64,000 bases of DNA, from contig JBAXKB010000002.1 in NCBI GenBank assembly GCA_037137575.1, positions 22,804-86,803 of the forward strand. The letters are read 5' to 3'. The position numbers and the translations under genes were made by a program. The notes under the pieces are model-generated. The model did not search any database. It worked only from the letters and a program-made list of their open reading frames with translations, and had not been told where the DNA came from. Positions 17,898-26,198 of the stretch are shown here, one piece after another. This DNA is from UBA5976 sp037137575 (GTDB lineage Bacteria > Actinomycetota > Actinomycetes > S36-B12 > UBA5976). The stretch's first letter is position 1, and the number at the start of each line of letters is the position of its first letter.

Positions 17898-19322
17898 TCA
17901 GTCTGCCACTGCCGCTTTGGCAGAGTCACTACCGGGTCGGCGCCTTAGCACCCAGTCCAAAATATTGCGCTGACGCGCACGGCCAACACCCATGGCCCCG
18001 GCTGGAACATCTTCAGTAATTACCGAACCTGCGGCGGTATAGGCGCCATCACCGATGGTTACTGGGGCAACAAGCATGGTGTCGCTACCAATGCGCACAT
18101 GCTTGCCCACAACTATTTGATGTTTAGTAGTTCCGTCGTAATTTACAAATATTGTGGCTGCGCCAATATTGCTGCCTTCACCAATTACCGCATCTCCAAC
18201 ATAAGACAAATGTGGGACTTTAGCCCCAGCCCCTAGCTGTGCGTTCTTCATTTCAACGAACCCACCCGCTTTAGCACCAGCACCCAGAACTGTGCCGGGA
18301 CGCAAGTAGGCGTACGGTCCAACCGAAGCTTCTTGCCCGATAATTGCACCATTTGATGTTGACTTAATTACAGTGGCATTTTCTAAGACGCGAGTATTTT
18401 CCAAAGAACAATCAGGGCCAATCACTGCGCCTGACTGCACTGATGTCTCTCCAGTTAGTCTTACGTTTGGCAACAAAGTGACATCTTGATCAAGGCAAAC
18501 CATTGATTCAATCCAAGTTGATTCAGGGTCTTGAATCGTGACTCCCGCTAACATCCACTTGTCTAAAATTCGATGACGCAAAATTTTGCCAGCTTGCGCC
18601 AATTGCTTTCGGTCGTTTACCCCAAGAATATTTTCATCTGATGTCACATGCGCATGGATTACATGTCCATCGCGACGTAAGATTTCGATCACGTCAGTTA
18701 GATACATTTCGCCTTGCGAATTGTCAGTACCAAGTCGCGAGAGCGCACTGCGCAATAATGCTAAATCGAAGCAATACACGCCGGAGTTAACTTCGGTAAT
18801 TGTAAGTTCAACTTCAGATGCATCACGGTGTTCAACTATTTTTTCTACATCACCATTAGCGCCACGTACGATGCGGCCATAGCCCGATGCGTTCTCGAGA
18901 TGCGCAGTCAGTACTGCTGCGGCTGCCCCGGCACTTGAACTAACTAATTCGGCGATGTCACCAGCAGTTAAGAGCGGGGTGTCTCCAGCAAGAATCAGAA
19001 CCGAACCGGTGGTTGTCGCCGGTAAATTTTCAAGTGCCACGAAAACTGCGTGGCCAGTTCCATTTTGCTGTTCTTGAACCACTACTTCAGCCTGCGAATA
19101 CTTGGCAGCAATGTGCGCCTCAACTTGTTCGCGCTGGTGGCCAACGACGATAAGAGTTGTCTCGGGATTAGCTGGCGCTGCCGCACTCAAAACGTGATCA
19201 ATCAGTGGCAAACCTAAGACGGTGTGCAGGACTTTAGGAGTTGCTGAGCGCATTCTGCTGCCCTGGCCAGCGGCTAGCACTACTAGCGCAGCGAGGTCAT
19301 TTGTGGCTTTATCCTTGGACAC
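17898..19322 (-). CDS. glmU: Bifunctional UDP-GlcNAc synthase GlmU
   Basis: A ~474-residue bifunctional enzyme making UDP-N-acetylglucosamine from glucosamine-1-phosphate. The N-terminal uridyltransferase has LAAGQGSRMRS and TPKVLH; the C-terminal half is a left-handed beta-helix acetyltransferase with the conserved YLRPGTVLG and NYDGTTKH sequences. I favour the GTG at 19322, which has TAGGG eight bases upstream; GTG 19328 and TTG 19343 are alternatives. The gene begins just after tRNA-Gln, so it may share its transcript. Confidence 0.94.
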   Translation of the reverse strand: MSKDKATNDLAALVVLAAGQGSRMRSATPKVLHTVLGLPLIDHVLSAAAPANPETTLIVVGHQREQVEAHIAAKYSQAEVVVQEQQNGTGHAVFVALENLPATTTGSVLILAGDTPLLTAGDIAELVSSSAGAAAAVLTAHLENASGYGRIVRGANGDVEKIVEHRDASEVELTITEVNSGVYCFDLALLRSALSRLGTDNSQGEMYLTDVIEILRRDGHVIHAHVTSDENILGVNDRKQLAQAGKILRHRILDKWMLAGVTIQDPESTWIESMVCLDQDVTLLPNVRLTGETSVQSGAVIGPDCSLENTRVLENATVIKSTSNGAIIGQEASVGPYAYLRPGTVLGAGAKAGGFVEMKNAQLGAGAKVPHLSYVGDAVIGEGSNIGAATIFVNYDGTTKHQIVVGKHVRIGSDTMLVAPVTIGDGAYTAAGSVITEDVPAGAMGVGRARQRNILDWVLRRRPGSDSAKAAVAD

Positions 19323-19344
19323 AAACACAACCCTACTTAACAAT

Positions 19345-19418
19345 TGGCTCCCGGTAGAGGACTCGAACCTCTATTCAGTGCTCCAAAGGCACTTGTCCTG
19401 CCGTTAGACGAACCGGGA
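19345..19418 (-). tRNA. tRNA-Gln(UUG)
   Basis: Cloverleaf with acceptor TCCCGGT/ACCGGGA, anticodon stem AGTGC/GCACT with loop CTTTGGA (anticodon TTG), T stem AGAGG/CCTCT with loop TTCGAGT, discriminator G73 as expected for glutamine. CCA is encoded (19345-19347). It precedes glmU on the same strand. Confidence 0.95.
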
Positions 19419-19558
19419 AAGTCCTTTGAAATCTTAGACTCTACGCCTACTTTTCCCAAACTGCGGTTCAGATTTGGCAGTATGACTAACAGATCTGTTT
19501 CGTACGCTAGCCTTAAGAAAACGACTTCCAAGCAGGAAAAGCAGGGTTTAGCGAACAA

Positions 19559-20233
19559 ATGGCAGTAACAATCGATCACGAAGATGACGGATTAGAAGCC
19601 GCACGTCCTCGCTTAGTTGATACTGACCGAGTTCGCATGACTGGCCACGAGCGTCGCGCCCAATTAATTGAAGTTGGCCGGGCACTTTTTGCCGAAAAAG
19701 GTTTTGAAGCCGTAACCATCGAGGAAATAGCCCTCACAGCTAAAGTTTCTAAACCAGTGGTTTATGAACACTTCGGTTCAAAAGATGGACTGTACGCGGT
19801 TGTTGTTGACCGCGAAATGAATTATCTACTTAACTCCATCACACAAGCCTTGACCGCTGAACATCCGCGCGTATTACTTGAACAGGCATCGTTAGCCCTT
19901 TTTGATTACATCGAGACGCACACCGATGGCTTTCGGATTTTGGTGCGCAACTCACCCGTAGCAACAGCCACTGGCAATTTTGCAAGTCTGTTATCGGACG
20001 TGGCATCACAGGTTGAGGCCCGATTGGCTAAAGAGTTCGCTCATCGCGGTTTTCCAAAAAAAATGGCACCCATGTACGCACACATGTTCGTAGGCATGGT
20101 CGCACTTACTGGGCAGTGGTGGCTTGACGTTGGCGGCGCCAAGAAAGACGAAGTTATCGCTCACCTAGTGAACTTGGTCTGGAACGGCGCTGTCGGGCTG
20201 CAGCGCGAACCAAGATTAATTTCTCGTCACTAA
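19559..20233 (+). CDS. TetR-family transcriptional regulator
   Basis: A 224-residue TetR-family protein with a helix-turn-helix at about residues 33-80 (RRAQLIEVGRALFAEKGFE, IEEIALTAKVSKPVVYEHFGSKDGLY) and an all-helical ligand domain. It occupies the position of Rv1019, the TetR next to glmU and mfd in mycobacteria. It is divergent from the tRNA-Gln/glmU unit, so autoregulation or control of that unit is possible. Its last four bases overlap the stop of the convergent MarR gene. Confidence 0.87.
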   Translation: MAVTIDHEDDGLEAARPRLVDTDRVRMTGHERRAQLIEVGRALFAEKGFEAVTIEEIALTAKVSKPVVYEHFGSKDGLYAVVVDREMNYLLNSITQALTAEHPRVLLEQASLALFDYIETHTDGFRILVRNSPVATATGNFASLLSDVASQVEARLAKEFAHRGFPKKMAPMYAHMFVGMVALTGQWWLDVGGAKKDEVIAHLVNLVWNGAVGLQREPRLISRH

Positions 20234-20748
20234 TCTTCATCGTGATGGGCAACATGTTGATCCAGCGGCAGAACAACTTTTCGTAGCGCATTTGCTAACT
20301 CGGCAAATTCTTGCCCAGCAATGTTTTTAAGAAGTTCACGTTCGCGCAGCAGTAAATCCTCAAGCGCTAAGTCAACTTTGGCGCTACCCACAGAAGTTAA
20401 AGCAACCAAAACGCCCCGTCCATCTGTTGGATCCGGTTCGCGCTTCACAAAATCTTTCACCGCAAGCCGGTCGACTCGGTTAGTCATTGTTCCGCTTGTA
20501 ACCAAGGTCGCATTGACTAACTGCGATGGCGTTAAGGCATAAGGCGCGCCCGCACGACGCAAAGCAGCCAACACATCAAACTCGCCCGGCTCCAGATCGT
20601 GAAGCGCAAAAGCTTCTCTTCGAGCAATATCTAGGTGTCGAGCTAAGCGGGTAACCCGCGACAACACCTGCAACGGACGAACATCTAAATCTGGGCGCTC
20701 GCGTTGCCAAGCTGCTATCAGCTGGTCTACTTCATCGGATGCTGTCAC
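20230..20748 (-). CDS. MarR-family transcriptional regulator
   Basis: A 172-residue MarR protein with a winged helix in the centre (TPSQLVNATLVTSGTMTNRVDRL, then the wing FVKREPDPTDGRGVLVALT). MarR proteins bind palindromic sites as dimers and often respond to phenolics or oxidants. Start is GTG at 20748 with a likely leaderless promoter. A candidate target in this window is the TAGTTGAA-type repeat before yceI, but this link is inference. Confidence 0.87.
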   Translation of the reverse strand: MTASDEVDQLIAAWQRERPDLDVRPLQVLSRVTRLARHLDIARREAFALHDLEPGEFDVLAALRRAGAPYALTPSQLVNATLVTSGTMTNRVDRLAVKDFVKREPDPTDGRGVLVALTSVGSAKVDLALEDLLLRERELLKNIAGQEFAELANALRKVVLPLDQHVAHHDED

Positions 20749-20755
20749 ACTCCAA

Positions 20756-20761
20756 AGTCTA
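20756..20761 (-). promoter_or_regulatory. Leaderless -10 element of the MarR gene
   Basis: TAGACT on the minus strand, seven bases before the GTG start at 20748. Confidence 0.5.
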
Positions 20762-20794
20762 AATGGTTACCGATTTCTATAGCGACTAAAAAGA

Positions 20795-21700
20795 TTAACG
20801 CGCTAAAGTTCTCGCTCCATGCACTGGTCCATGCGCTCGAACCGCTTGATCAACCAAGCCAGAACTCGAAAGAGCGACTACTAAATCAATGGCTGCTTTC
20901 TCGTCCTTAACCAGGAACGCGCAGGTCGGCCCACTTCCCGAGACAATTGCCCCCAAAGCACCAAGGTCTAACCCAAACTCGAGAGCAGACGTTATGACCG
21001 GCTTCATTGTGATGGCCGCCGTTTGCAAATCATTACGAAGAAGTGCCCCCAGCGCTACCGCGTCCCCTTGGGTGATCGCGCTTAAAACTTCAACTGGAAC
21101 ATTCGGTACCTCGGCAAAATGGGGGCCACGAAGATTGTCAGTTCGTTCATAGACTGCTGCAGTTGAGAGCCCCTCGTTGAACGTGCCAAAGACCCAATGA
21201 AATATTCCGCGAGTCATTACTGGAGCTAGAACATCGCCACGACTGGTCCCGATTGCGCAGCCGCCATGCAACATAAATGGCACATCTGAACCAAGCTCGC
21301 TAGCCATCGCATCTAATTGAGCTCGTGGAATCTGCGCCCGCCACAAGGCATCACAAGCCAACAAAGTTGCCGCAGCATCTGCACTGCCACCTGCCATACC
21401 TGCAGCGATTGGTATTGATTTGTTAATTGTTATTTTCACTTTAGGGTCGCGGCCACAGGCCGCAGCTACTAATTTTGTCGCAGCCCAAACTAAGTTGGAT
21501 TGATCGGTTGGTATTCGCTTGGCAAAACTTCCTTGCGCAACTATTTCGAAATCATCTGAATCTTCTACGGTTATTTCGTCGTAAATGTTTACCGATTGAA
21601 AGACGGTGGCTAAGTTGTGAAAGCCGCTAAATTCGCGCGCGCCAACACCAAGATAAACATTGACTTTGCCCGGAACGCGAACGGTAACTGAATGGTTCAC
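20795..21700 (-). CDS. ispE: 4-diphosphocytidyl-2-C-methyl-D-erythritol kinase
   Basis: A 301-residue GHMP kinase of the MEP isoprenoid pathway. N-terminal VPGKVNVYLGVG and the ATP-binding PIAAGMAGGSADAAATL are clear, and VSGSGPTCAFL is the third GHMP motif. It starts at GTG four bases after the rsmA stop, matching the universal actinobacterial rsmA-ispE pair. No other MEP genes are in the window. Confidence 0.93.
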   Translation of the reverse strand: MNHSVTVRVPGKVNVYLGVGAREFSGFHNLATVFQSVNIYDEITVEDSDDFEIVAQGSFAKRIPTDQSNLVWAATKLVAAACGRDPKVKITINKSIPIAAGMAGGSADAAATLLACDALWRAQIPRAQLDAMASELGSDVPFMLHGGCAIGTSRGDVLAPVMTRGIFHWVFGTFNEGLSTAAVYERTDNLRGPHFAEVPNVPVEVLSAITQGDAVALGALLRNDLQTAAITMKPVITSALEFGLDLGALGAIVSGSGPTCAFLVKDEKAAIDLVVALSSSGLVDQAVRAHGPVHGARTLAR

Positions 21701-21704
21701 AAAC

Positions 21705-22556
21705 TCATTTTACTTGCTGGGATGCCTTCGATATCGCTAAAAAAGCATCGATATCTAACTGTTCGCCGCGTAAACCTGAATCAATACCAGCGCGCGCCAA
21801 CACTGCATCTACTTGCGCTGCTCCCCCTAGAAACGAACTAAGAGCTGAACGAAGTGTTTTGCGACGCTGACTAAACGCTGCATCGACTACTGAAAAAAGT
21901 TGCTGCTTGATGGCTAAGTCTGGCGATTCTTGATGGCGAACAATACGCACAAGCACCGAGTCAACATTTGGAACCGGCCAGAAAATTTGTCGACTGATAG
22001 TAGCAACCTGCGTTACCTCGCCGTAGAAGCGAGCTTTAACGCTCGGTATTCCATAAATTTTGGACCCTGGGCCGGCTGCCAACCGCTCGCCAACTTCTGC
22101 TTGAACCATAACGAGCACTTCGCGAATGCTTTGGAACTTTTCTAGGAAGTGCAGGATCACTGGTACTGAAATGTTGTACGGCAGGTTAGCGACCAACTTA
22201 GTTGCTTTAGTGGGAAGTTCAGCGAGCTTTAATGCATCAACATTTAGCACCACCAACTTTTGTGCCAATTGCTCATCAATTTTGGAAATGGTTTTCGGTA
22301 ACTGAGTGGCTAACCTTTCATCAATTTCTACCGCGACTACCGAATTTGCTGCAGCTAATAAACCGATGGTGAGCGAACCCAGGCCTGGACCAATCTCAGC
22401 TACATCATCTTGGGCAGTTACTCCGCTAATTTCGATGATGCGCCGGACAGTATTTGGATCAATGACGAAGTTCTGGCCCCACTTTTTAGTGGGAGATAGC
22501 TCTAACGCACTTGCAAGTTGGCGGATCTGACTAGCGCCAAGAAATTTTTCCGACAT
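21705..22556 (-). CDS. rsmA: 16S rRNA dimethyladenosine transferase RsmA (KsgA)
   Basis: A 283-residue enzyme that dimethylates two adenosines in the 3' hairpin of 16S rRNA. SAM-binding VAEIGPGLGSLT and catalytic NLPYNIS are present, and the C-terminal helical domain has FSQRRKTLRSAL. It sits between the transglycosylase gene and ispE as in the rpfB-ksgA-ispE arrangement of actinobacteria. Confidence 0.94.
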   Translation of the reverse strand: MSEKFLGASQIRQLASALELSPTKKWGQNFVIDPNTVRRIIEISGVTAQDDVAEIGPGLGSLTIGLLAAANSVVAVEIDERLATQLPKTISKIDEQLAQKLVVLNVDALKLAELPTKATKLVANLPYNISVPVILHFLEKFQSIREVLVMVQAEVGERLAAGPGSKIYGIPSVKARFYGEVTQVATISRQIFWPVPNVDSVLVRIVRHQESPDLAIKQQLFSVVDAAFSQRRKTLRSALSSFLGGAAQVDAVLARAGIDSGLRGEQLDIDAFLAISKASQQVK

Positions 22557-22565
22557 ACCAGTGGA

Positions 22566-23372
22566 TTAATACCAACCAGTTGAATTTGAGTGATCTAATG
22601 CGCCACAAGGCGTGCTGTAGCGACTAGAGATGTAATGGGCTCCCCACTTAATTTGGGTAACTGGGTTGGTTTGCCAGTCGGCGCCAAACTGTGACATCTT
22701 GCTGCCCGGCATTGCTTGTGGGATTCCGTAAGCACCACTACCGCGATTACGCGCTGCGTGATTCCAATGACTTTCGCGATTCCAAAGTGAAACTAAGCAA
22801 CCGAACTGAGTTTGATTCCAGTCGTACTTTTGCGCGATATAAACCTGGGCAAACTGCATATTGCCCTTAGGGGTTCCGGTCTGCCCAGCGGCATCAGTGG
22901 TATCAATATTTAACTTCACCGGCTCGCCCGTACCAATTATGTAAACCGCTGGCTTGGCCTTATTGACGATTTTCTTTGCAACTAAAGTCCGAGCAATTGT
23001 CTTGCCCTTTAGAACTTTTAATTGGTAAACATAACGGACTGTTCCTTGAACACCCTTGCTGCGTAAAATTTTAGTGCCGCGTTCAATGTTGGCCGAGTGA
23101 ATAATCGTGCTAGAAACTTTGAAATGCTTAACGCTCGAGACGGTCCGGATAGAACGAACTCCCGTTACAACTTTCAAATTGGTTGACTTAGTCACAGGCG
23201 CCTTAGTTTGCGAGCCTGATGCAACCAATGAGGTAACTGACGCTGGGGTGCCTGTTGCTGCTGATCCGCCTAGTACCAGAACTGCGCCAACAGCAATTGG
23301 CCCCAGGAATCTAGATAGCGACTTGGGGCTGGCATGACGAGCTGGGGCGCGGCGACGTCCGCGTGAACTCAT
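22566..23372 (-). CDS. Secreted G5-domain transglycosylase-like protein at the rpfB position
   Basis: A 268-residue exported protein: basic N-terminus and hydrophobic signal (about residues 20-45), a central G5-like domain ending near VYIIGTG, and a C-terminal lysozyme-like transglycosylase domain (CLVSLWNRESHWNHAARNRGSGAYGIPQAMPG) with the catalytic Glu in NRESHW. It sits exactly where rpfB lies, between tatD and rsmA, but the catalytic domain is the SLT/aggregation-promoting type rather than the Rpf domain. ATG 23372 has GGAG ten bases upstream; the longer frame is not used. It probably trims peptidoglycan outside the cell. Confidence 0.82.
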   Translation of the reverse strand: MSSRGRRRAPARHASPKSLSRFLGPIAVGAVLVLGGSAATGTPASVTSLVASGSQTKAPVTKSTNLKVVTGVRSIRTVSSVKHFKVSSTIIHSANIERGTKILRSKGVQGTVRYVYQLKVLKGKTIARTLVAKKIVNKAKPAVYIIGTGEPVKLNIDTTDAAGQTGTPKGNMQFAQVYIAQKYDWNQTQFGCLVSLWNRESHWNHAARNRGSGAYGIPQAMPGSKMSQFGADWQTNPVTQIKWGAHYISSRYSTPCGALDHSNSTGWY

Positions 23373-23468
23373 ACAGGTCTCCAGGACAATAGGCGGCAAA
23401 ACATTCTTTTGGGGAGGTACCCCTCTACCGTAACGCGAACTAGGGGGGCAATAGCAAGTCGGAAAACC

Positions 23469-24290
23469 CTAAAAAGGACCAAAAACCCTTGCAGCATTTG
23501 AAAAAAGAGCCTCACAAATTTCTTGTTCCGACGCGCCCCGAGCCTGCGAAATAGCCCTAACCGTAAGCGGTAACAAGCTCGAGGAATTAGGCCGGCCACG
23601 CAAAGGAACGGGGGTTAAGAACGGTGAATCGGTCTCGACAAGCAACAGTTCAAGTGGCATCACCTTGGCTGCCTCACGCAACTCTGGCGCATTTTTAAAG
23701 GTGACAGTTCCACTAAATGAGGTGTACCAACCATGCTCAGCGCAGATATTTGCCAACTCGACCCCGCCAGAGAAGCAATGGAACACAACCGTTTGCGGAG
23801 CCTCGTTCTCGAGCAAGATCCGAACTACATCATCGTGGGCATCTCGATCATGAATCACTAGGGCCTTGCCCGTCTCTTTAGCGATCTCGATGTGTCGTTT
23901 AAAAGATAGGTGCTGAGCGGCAATGCCGTCGGGGCCAGTACGGAAATAATCCAAGCCCGTCTCGCCAACGGCCCGAACTTGGGGCAATTTCGCTAATTCG
24001 GCAATAACTTCCAGGGATTTTTCCAGGTCCGGATCATGCGCGGCCGCATTTGGATGTAGCGCGACTGCAGCCCAAACATCAGGATGAGTCATGGCAATTT
24101 CACTTGCCCACTGTGAACTAGCCACATCACAACCCACTTGGATTACTTTGGCTACCCCCACCCTTAGGGCATTGGCCATCGCCTCGGTAACACTAGGCAG
24201 CGAGTGTTCGTTGTCATACTGCACATCCATGTGGCAGTGGGTATCTACCACTGGTGACATAAGAGGTTCGACTGACATAAGCGCATCCAC
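23469..24290 (-). CDS. tatD: TatD-family metal-dependent deoxyribonuclease
   Basis: A 273-residue TIM-barrel hydrolase with DTHCHMD at the N-terminus, GETGLDYFR, and ETDSPFLTP near the C-terminus, all metal-binding TatD motifs. Members act as 3'-5' exonucleases or D-aminoacyl-type hydrolases; the substrate here is not certain. I use the GTG at 24290, because a TAGCCT hexamer stands six bases before it; ATG 24278 and 24260 are alternatives. Upstream of the rpfB-like gene, as in Rv1008-Rv1009. Confidence 0.88.
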   Translation of the reverse strand: MDALMSVEPLMSPVVDTHCHMDVQYDNEHSLPSVTEAMANALRVGVAKVIQVGCDVASSQWASEIAMTHPDVWAAVALHPNAAAHDPDLEKSLEVIAELAKLPQVRAVGETGLDYFRTGPDGIAAQHLSFKRHIEIAKETGKALVIHDRDAHDDVVRILLENEAPQTVVFHCFSGGVELANICAEHGWYTSFSGTVTFKNAPELREAAKVMPLELLLVETDSPFLTPVPLRGRPNSSSLLPLTVRAISQARGASEQEICEALFSNAARVFGPF

Positions 24291-24296
24291 ACTCTA

Positions 24297-24302
24297 AGGC
24301 TA
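24297..24302 (-). promoter_or_regulatory. Leaderless -10 element of tatD
   Basis: TAGCCT on the minus strand, six bases before the GTG at 24290. Confidence 0.4.
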
Positions 24303-24365
24303 GCGGGCGTTTAAGTTAGCCTTAATGAAACTCTCTAGCCGAGAACAGATTTTGTAGGAGCTCCA

Positions 24366-26198
24366 GTGCGCATGCGATTTAGCGGACTCGACGGGCTCCG
24401 TGGCATTGCAGTCATAGTCGTTGTGCTCTACCACGGCGGAATTTGGCAGATACCTGGCGGATTTCTTGGTGTAGATATTTTCTTTGTCTTATCTGGATTT
24501 TTGATCACTTCACTTTTATTGGATGAAGTTACTCGCACCAAAACGTTAGATCGGGCAAATTTCTACTTACGCCGGTTACGACGAATCATGCCTGCGCTCA
24601 TCAGTATTTTGGTTTTTGTAGTAATCGCTGCAGCAACATGGGCTCCCGATGCATCATATGGGGTACGTCGAGATCTTCCTTGGGCTCTGACTTCGGTGCT
24701 GAACTGGTCGTACCTATTTTTTCATCAGTCCTACTTTGTAAATATTTCCCGGCCCCCACTGATGCAACATTTATGGTCGCTATCAATTGAGGAGCAGTAC
24801 TACGCAGTTTGGCCACTCGTAGTACTGGCATGTGTTAAAGCTAAGTGGTTGCGCGGGCACTTCCGAAGTGCAATTTTTGTACTTGCTGGGCTTGGCGCCT
24901 TGGCAAGTACATTGTGGATGCGCTGGCTTTCGATAAAGCACGGCTTCCCTGTTCCGCACGATCCAAGTCGGGTCTATTTCGGCACTGACACCCATGCGAT
25001 GGGTCTGCTAGTTGGTAGCGCACTAGCTGCCGCTGTCCGCCCCGATAAGTTCACCGTGAAAATCACGCCAGATAAAAAAACTGCGCTCAATGCCCTCGCC
25101 CTTTTTAGCATTTCGGGCCTTGCCTATTACATAACGCAAATCGGTGAATTAGACGAGTCACTGTTCCGTAGTGGATTTCTCATTGTCTCTTTGCTCACAG
25201 CTGGACTCATTCTGGCTAGCATCCATCCCGGGCTGATTTGGGGTCGACTGCTCGATATTTCTGTACTGCGCTGGTTTGGCCGACGCTCATATGGAATTTA
25301 TTTGTGGCACTGGCCAATATTCATGCTGTTGCGCCCAGGGGTTGATGTTAACTGGCCAGAACCTGTGGTTCTCGGCACCCGCATCGCGCTAGTGGTTTTA
25401 ATCAGCGCGATTTCCTATAGGTATTTAGAAATTCCAATTCGTAATGGCGTGCTAAAGAAAACTTGGATTCGCTGGCGCGCACTCGGGGTGCCTCGGCCAA
25501 GCTCGTGGCGACTTCTTGTCATCTTGGGCGTTACAAGCAGTTTTATTTTTTGCCTAGCCAATGTCTACCAACAGCCCATGCCAACTGCAGCAAATGCCTC
25601 CGCTTTCGGTGGAATCACGACAGTTGATACTGATCCATCGATACCGCCGACACCGCCCCACCGCCCAAAGCCATCCGGTCACCCAAAGCCAAATAAGAGC
25701 GCAAAACCGAGCACTGCGATGCCAGTTAACCACGGCAAAGTCGGTGTGTTTGGCGACTCTGTAGTTCTTAGCGGAAGGTTTGCCTTACAAGCCACACTAA
25801 AAAGTTTGTCTATTGATGCAGCTGTTAGTCGACAACCTTGGGAAATTGCTCAGCGTATTAAGATTCGACGCTCTGAAGGTCGACTCTCAGATTACGTTGT
25901 GATCCATATGGGGACTAACGGTCTGGTCACCCGAGAAAATCTAGAACCAATATTGAACCAACTAAAAGACCGTAAACGTGTGGTTGTAGTCGATGTTCAA
26001 GTGCCGCGAGTCTGGATGCACCAAACAAACGAAATGATTTATGCGCTCGTGCCGAAATATAAGAATGTTCGCTTAGCTAGTTGGCGGGTGGCATCACATG
26101 GGCATAGCGGCTACTTCACCCCTGACGGAGTACACCTGACATATGCTGGCGCAAAAGTTTTTGCGAAGATAATTCAAGATGCGCTGCGGGCACCTTAA
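24366..26198 (+). CDS. Acyltransferase-3 / SGNH fusion (OatA-like O-acetyltransferase)
   Basis: A 610-residue membrane protein. Residues 1-400 form an acyltransferase-3 domain with about ten membrane helices (start GLDGLRGIAV, LYHGG). A proline/lysine-rich linker follows, and the C-terminus is an SGNH hydrolase-like domain with GDSVVLSG and DGVHLT. This architecture matches OatA-type enzymes that pass acetyl groups across the membrane onto peptidoglycan or other glycans. The GTG start has TAGGAGCT five bases upstream. It overlaps the 3' end of metG by four bases. Confidence 0.85.
   Translation: MRMRFSGLDGLRGIAVIVVVLYHGGIWQIPGGFLGVDIFFVLSGFLITSLLLDEVTRTKTLDRANFYLRRLRRIMPALISILVFVVIAAATWAPDASYGVRRDLPWALTSVLNWSYLFFHQSYFVNISRPPLMQHLWSLSIEEQYYAVWPLVVLACVKAKWLRGHFRSAIFVLAGLGALASTLWMRWLSIKHGFPVPHDPSRVYFGTDTHAMGLLVGSALAAAVRPDKFTVKITPDKKTALNALALFSISGLAYYITQIGELDESLFRSGFLIVSLLTAGLILASIHPGLIWGRLLDISVLRWFGRRSYGIYLWHWPIFMLLRPGVDVNWPEPVVLGTRIALVVLISAISYRYLEIPIRNGVLKKTWIRWRALGVPRPSSWRLLVILGVTSSFIFCLANVYQQPMPTAANASAFGGITTVDTDPSIPPTPPHRPKPSGHPKPNKSAKPSTAMPVNHGKVGVFGDSVVLSGRFALQATLKSLSIDAAVSRQPWEIAQRIKIRRSEGRLSDYVVIHMGTNGLVTRENLEPILNQLKDRKRVVVVDVQVPRVWMHQTNEMIYALVPKYKNVRLASWRVASHGHSGYFTPDGVHLTYAGAKVFAKIIQDALRAP

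Noticed and set aside
23373..23468. A c-di-AMP (ydaO-type) riboswitch before the rpfB-position gene
   Set aside because: The gap is only about 96 bases and I could not match the conserved core; some GGTACC-type pairing is present but weak.
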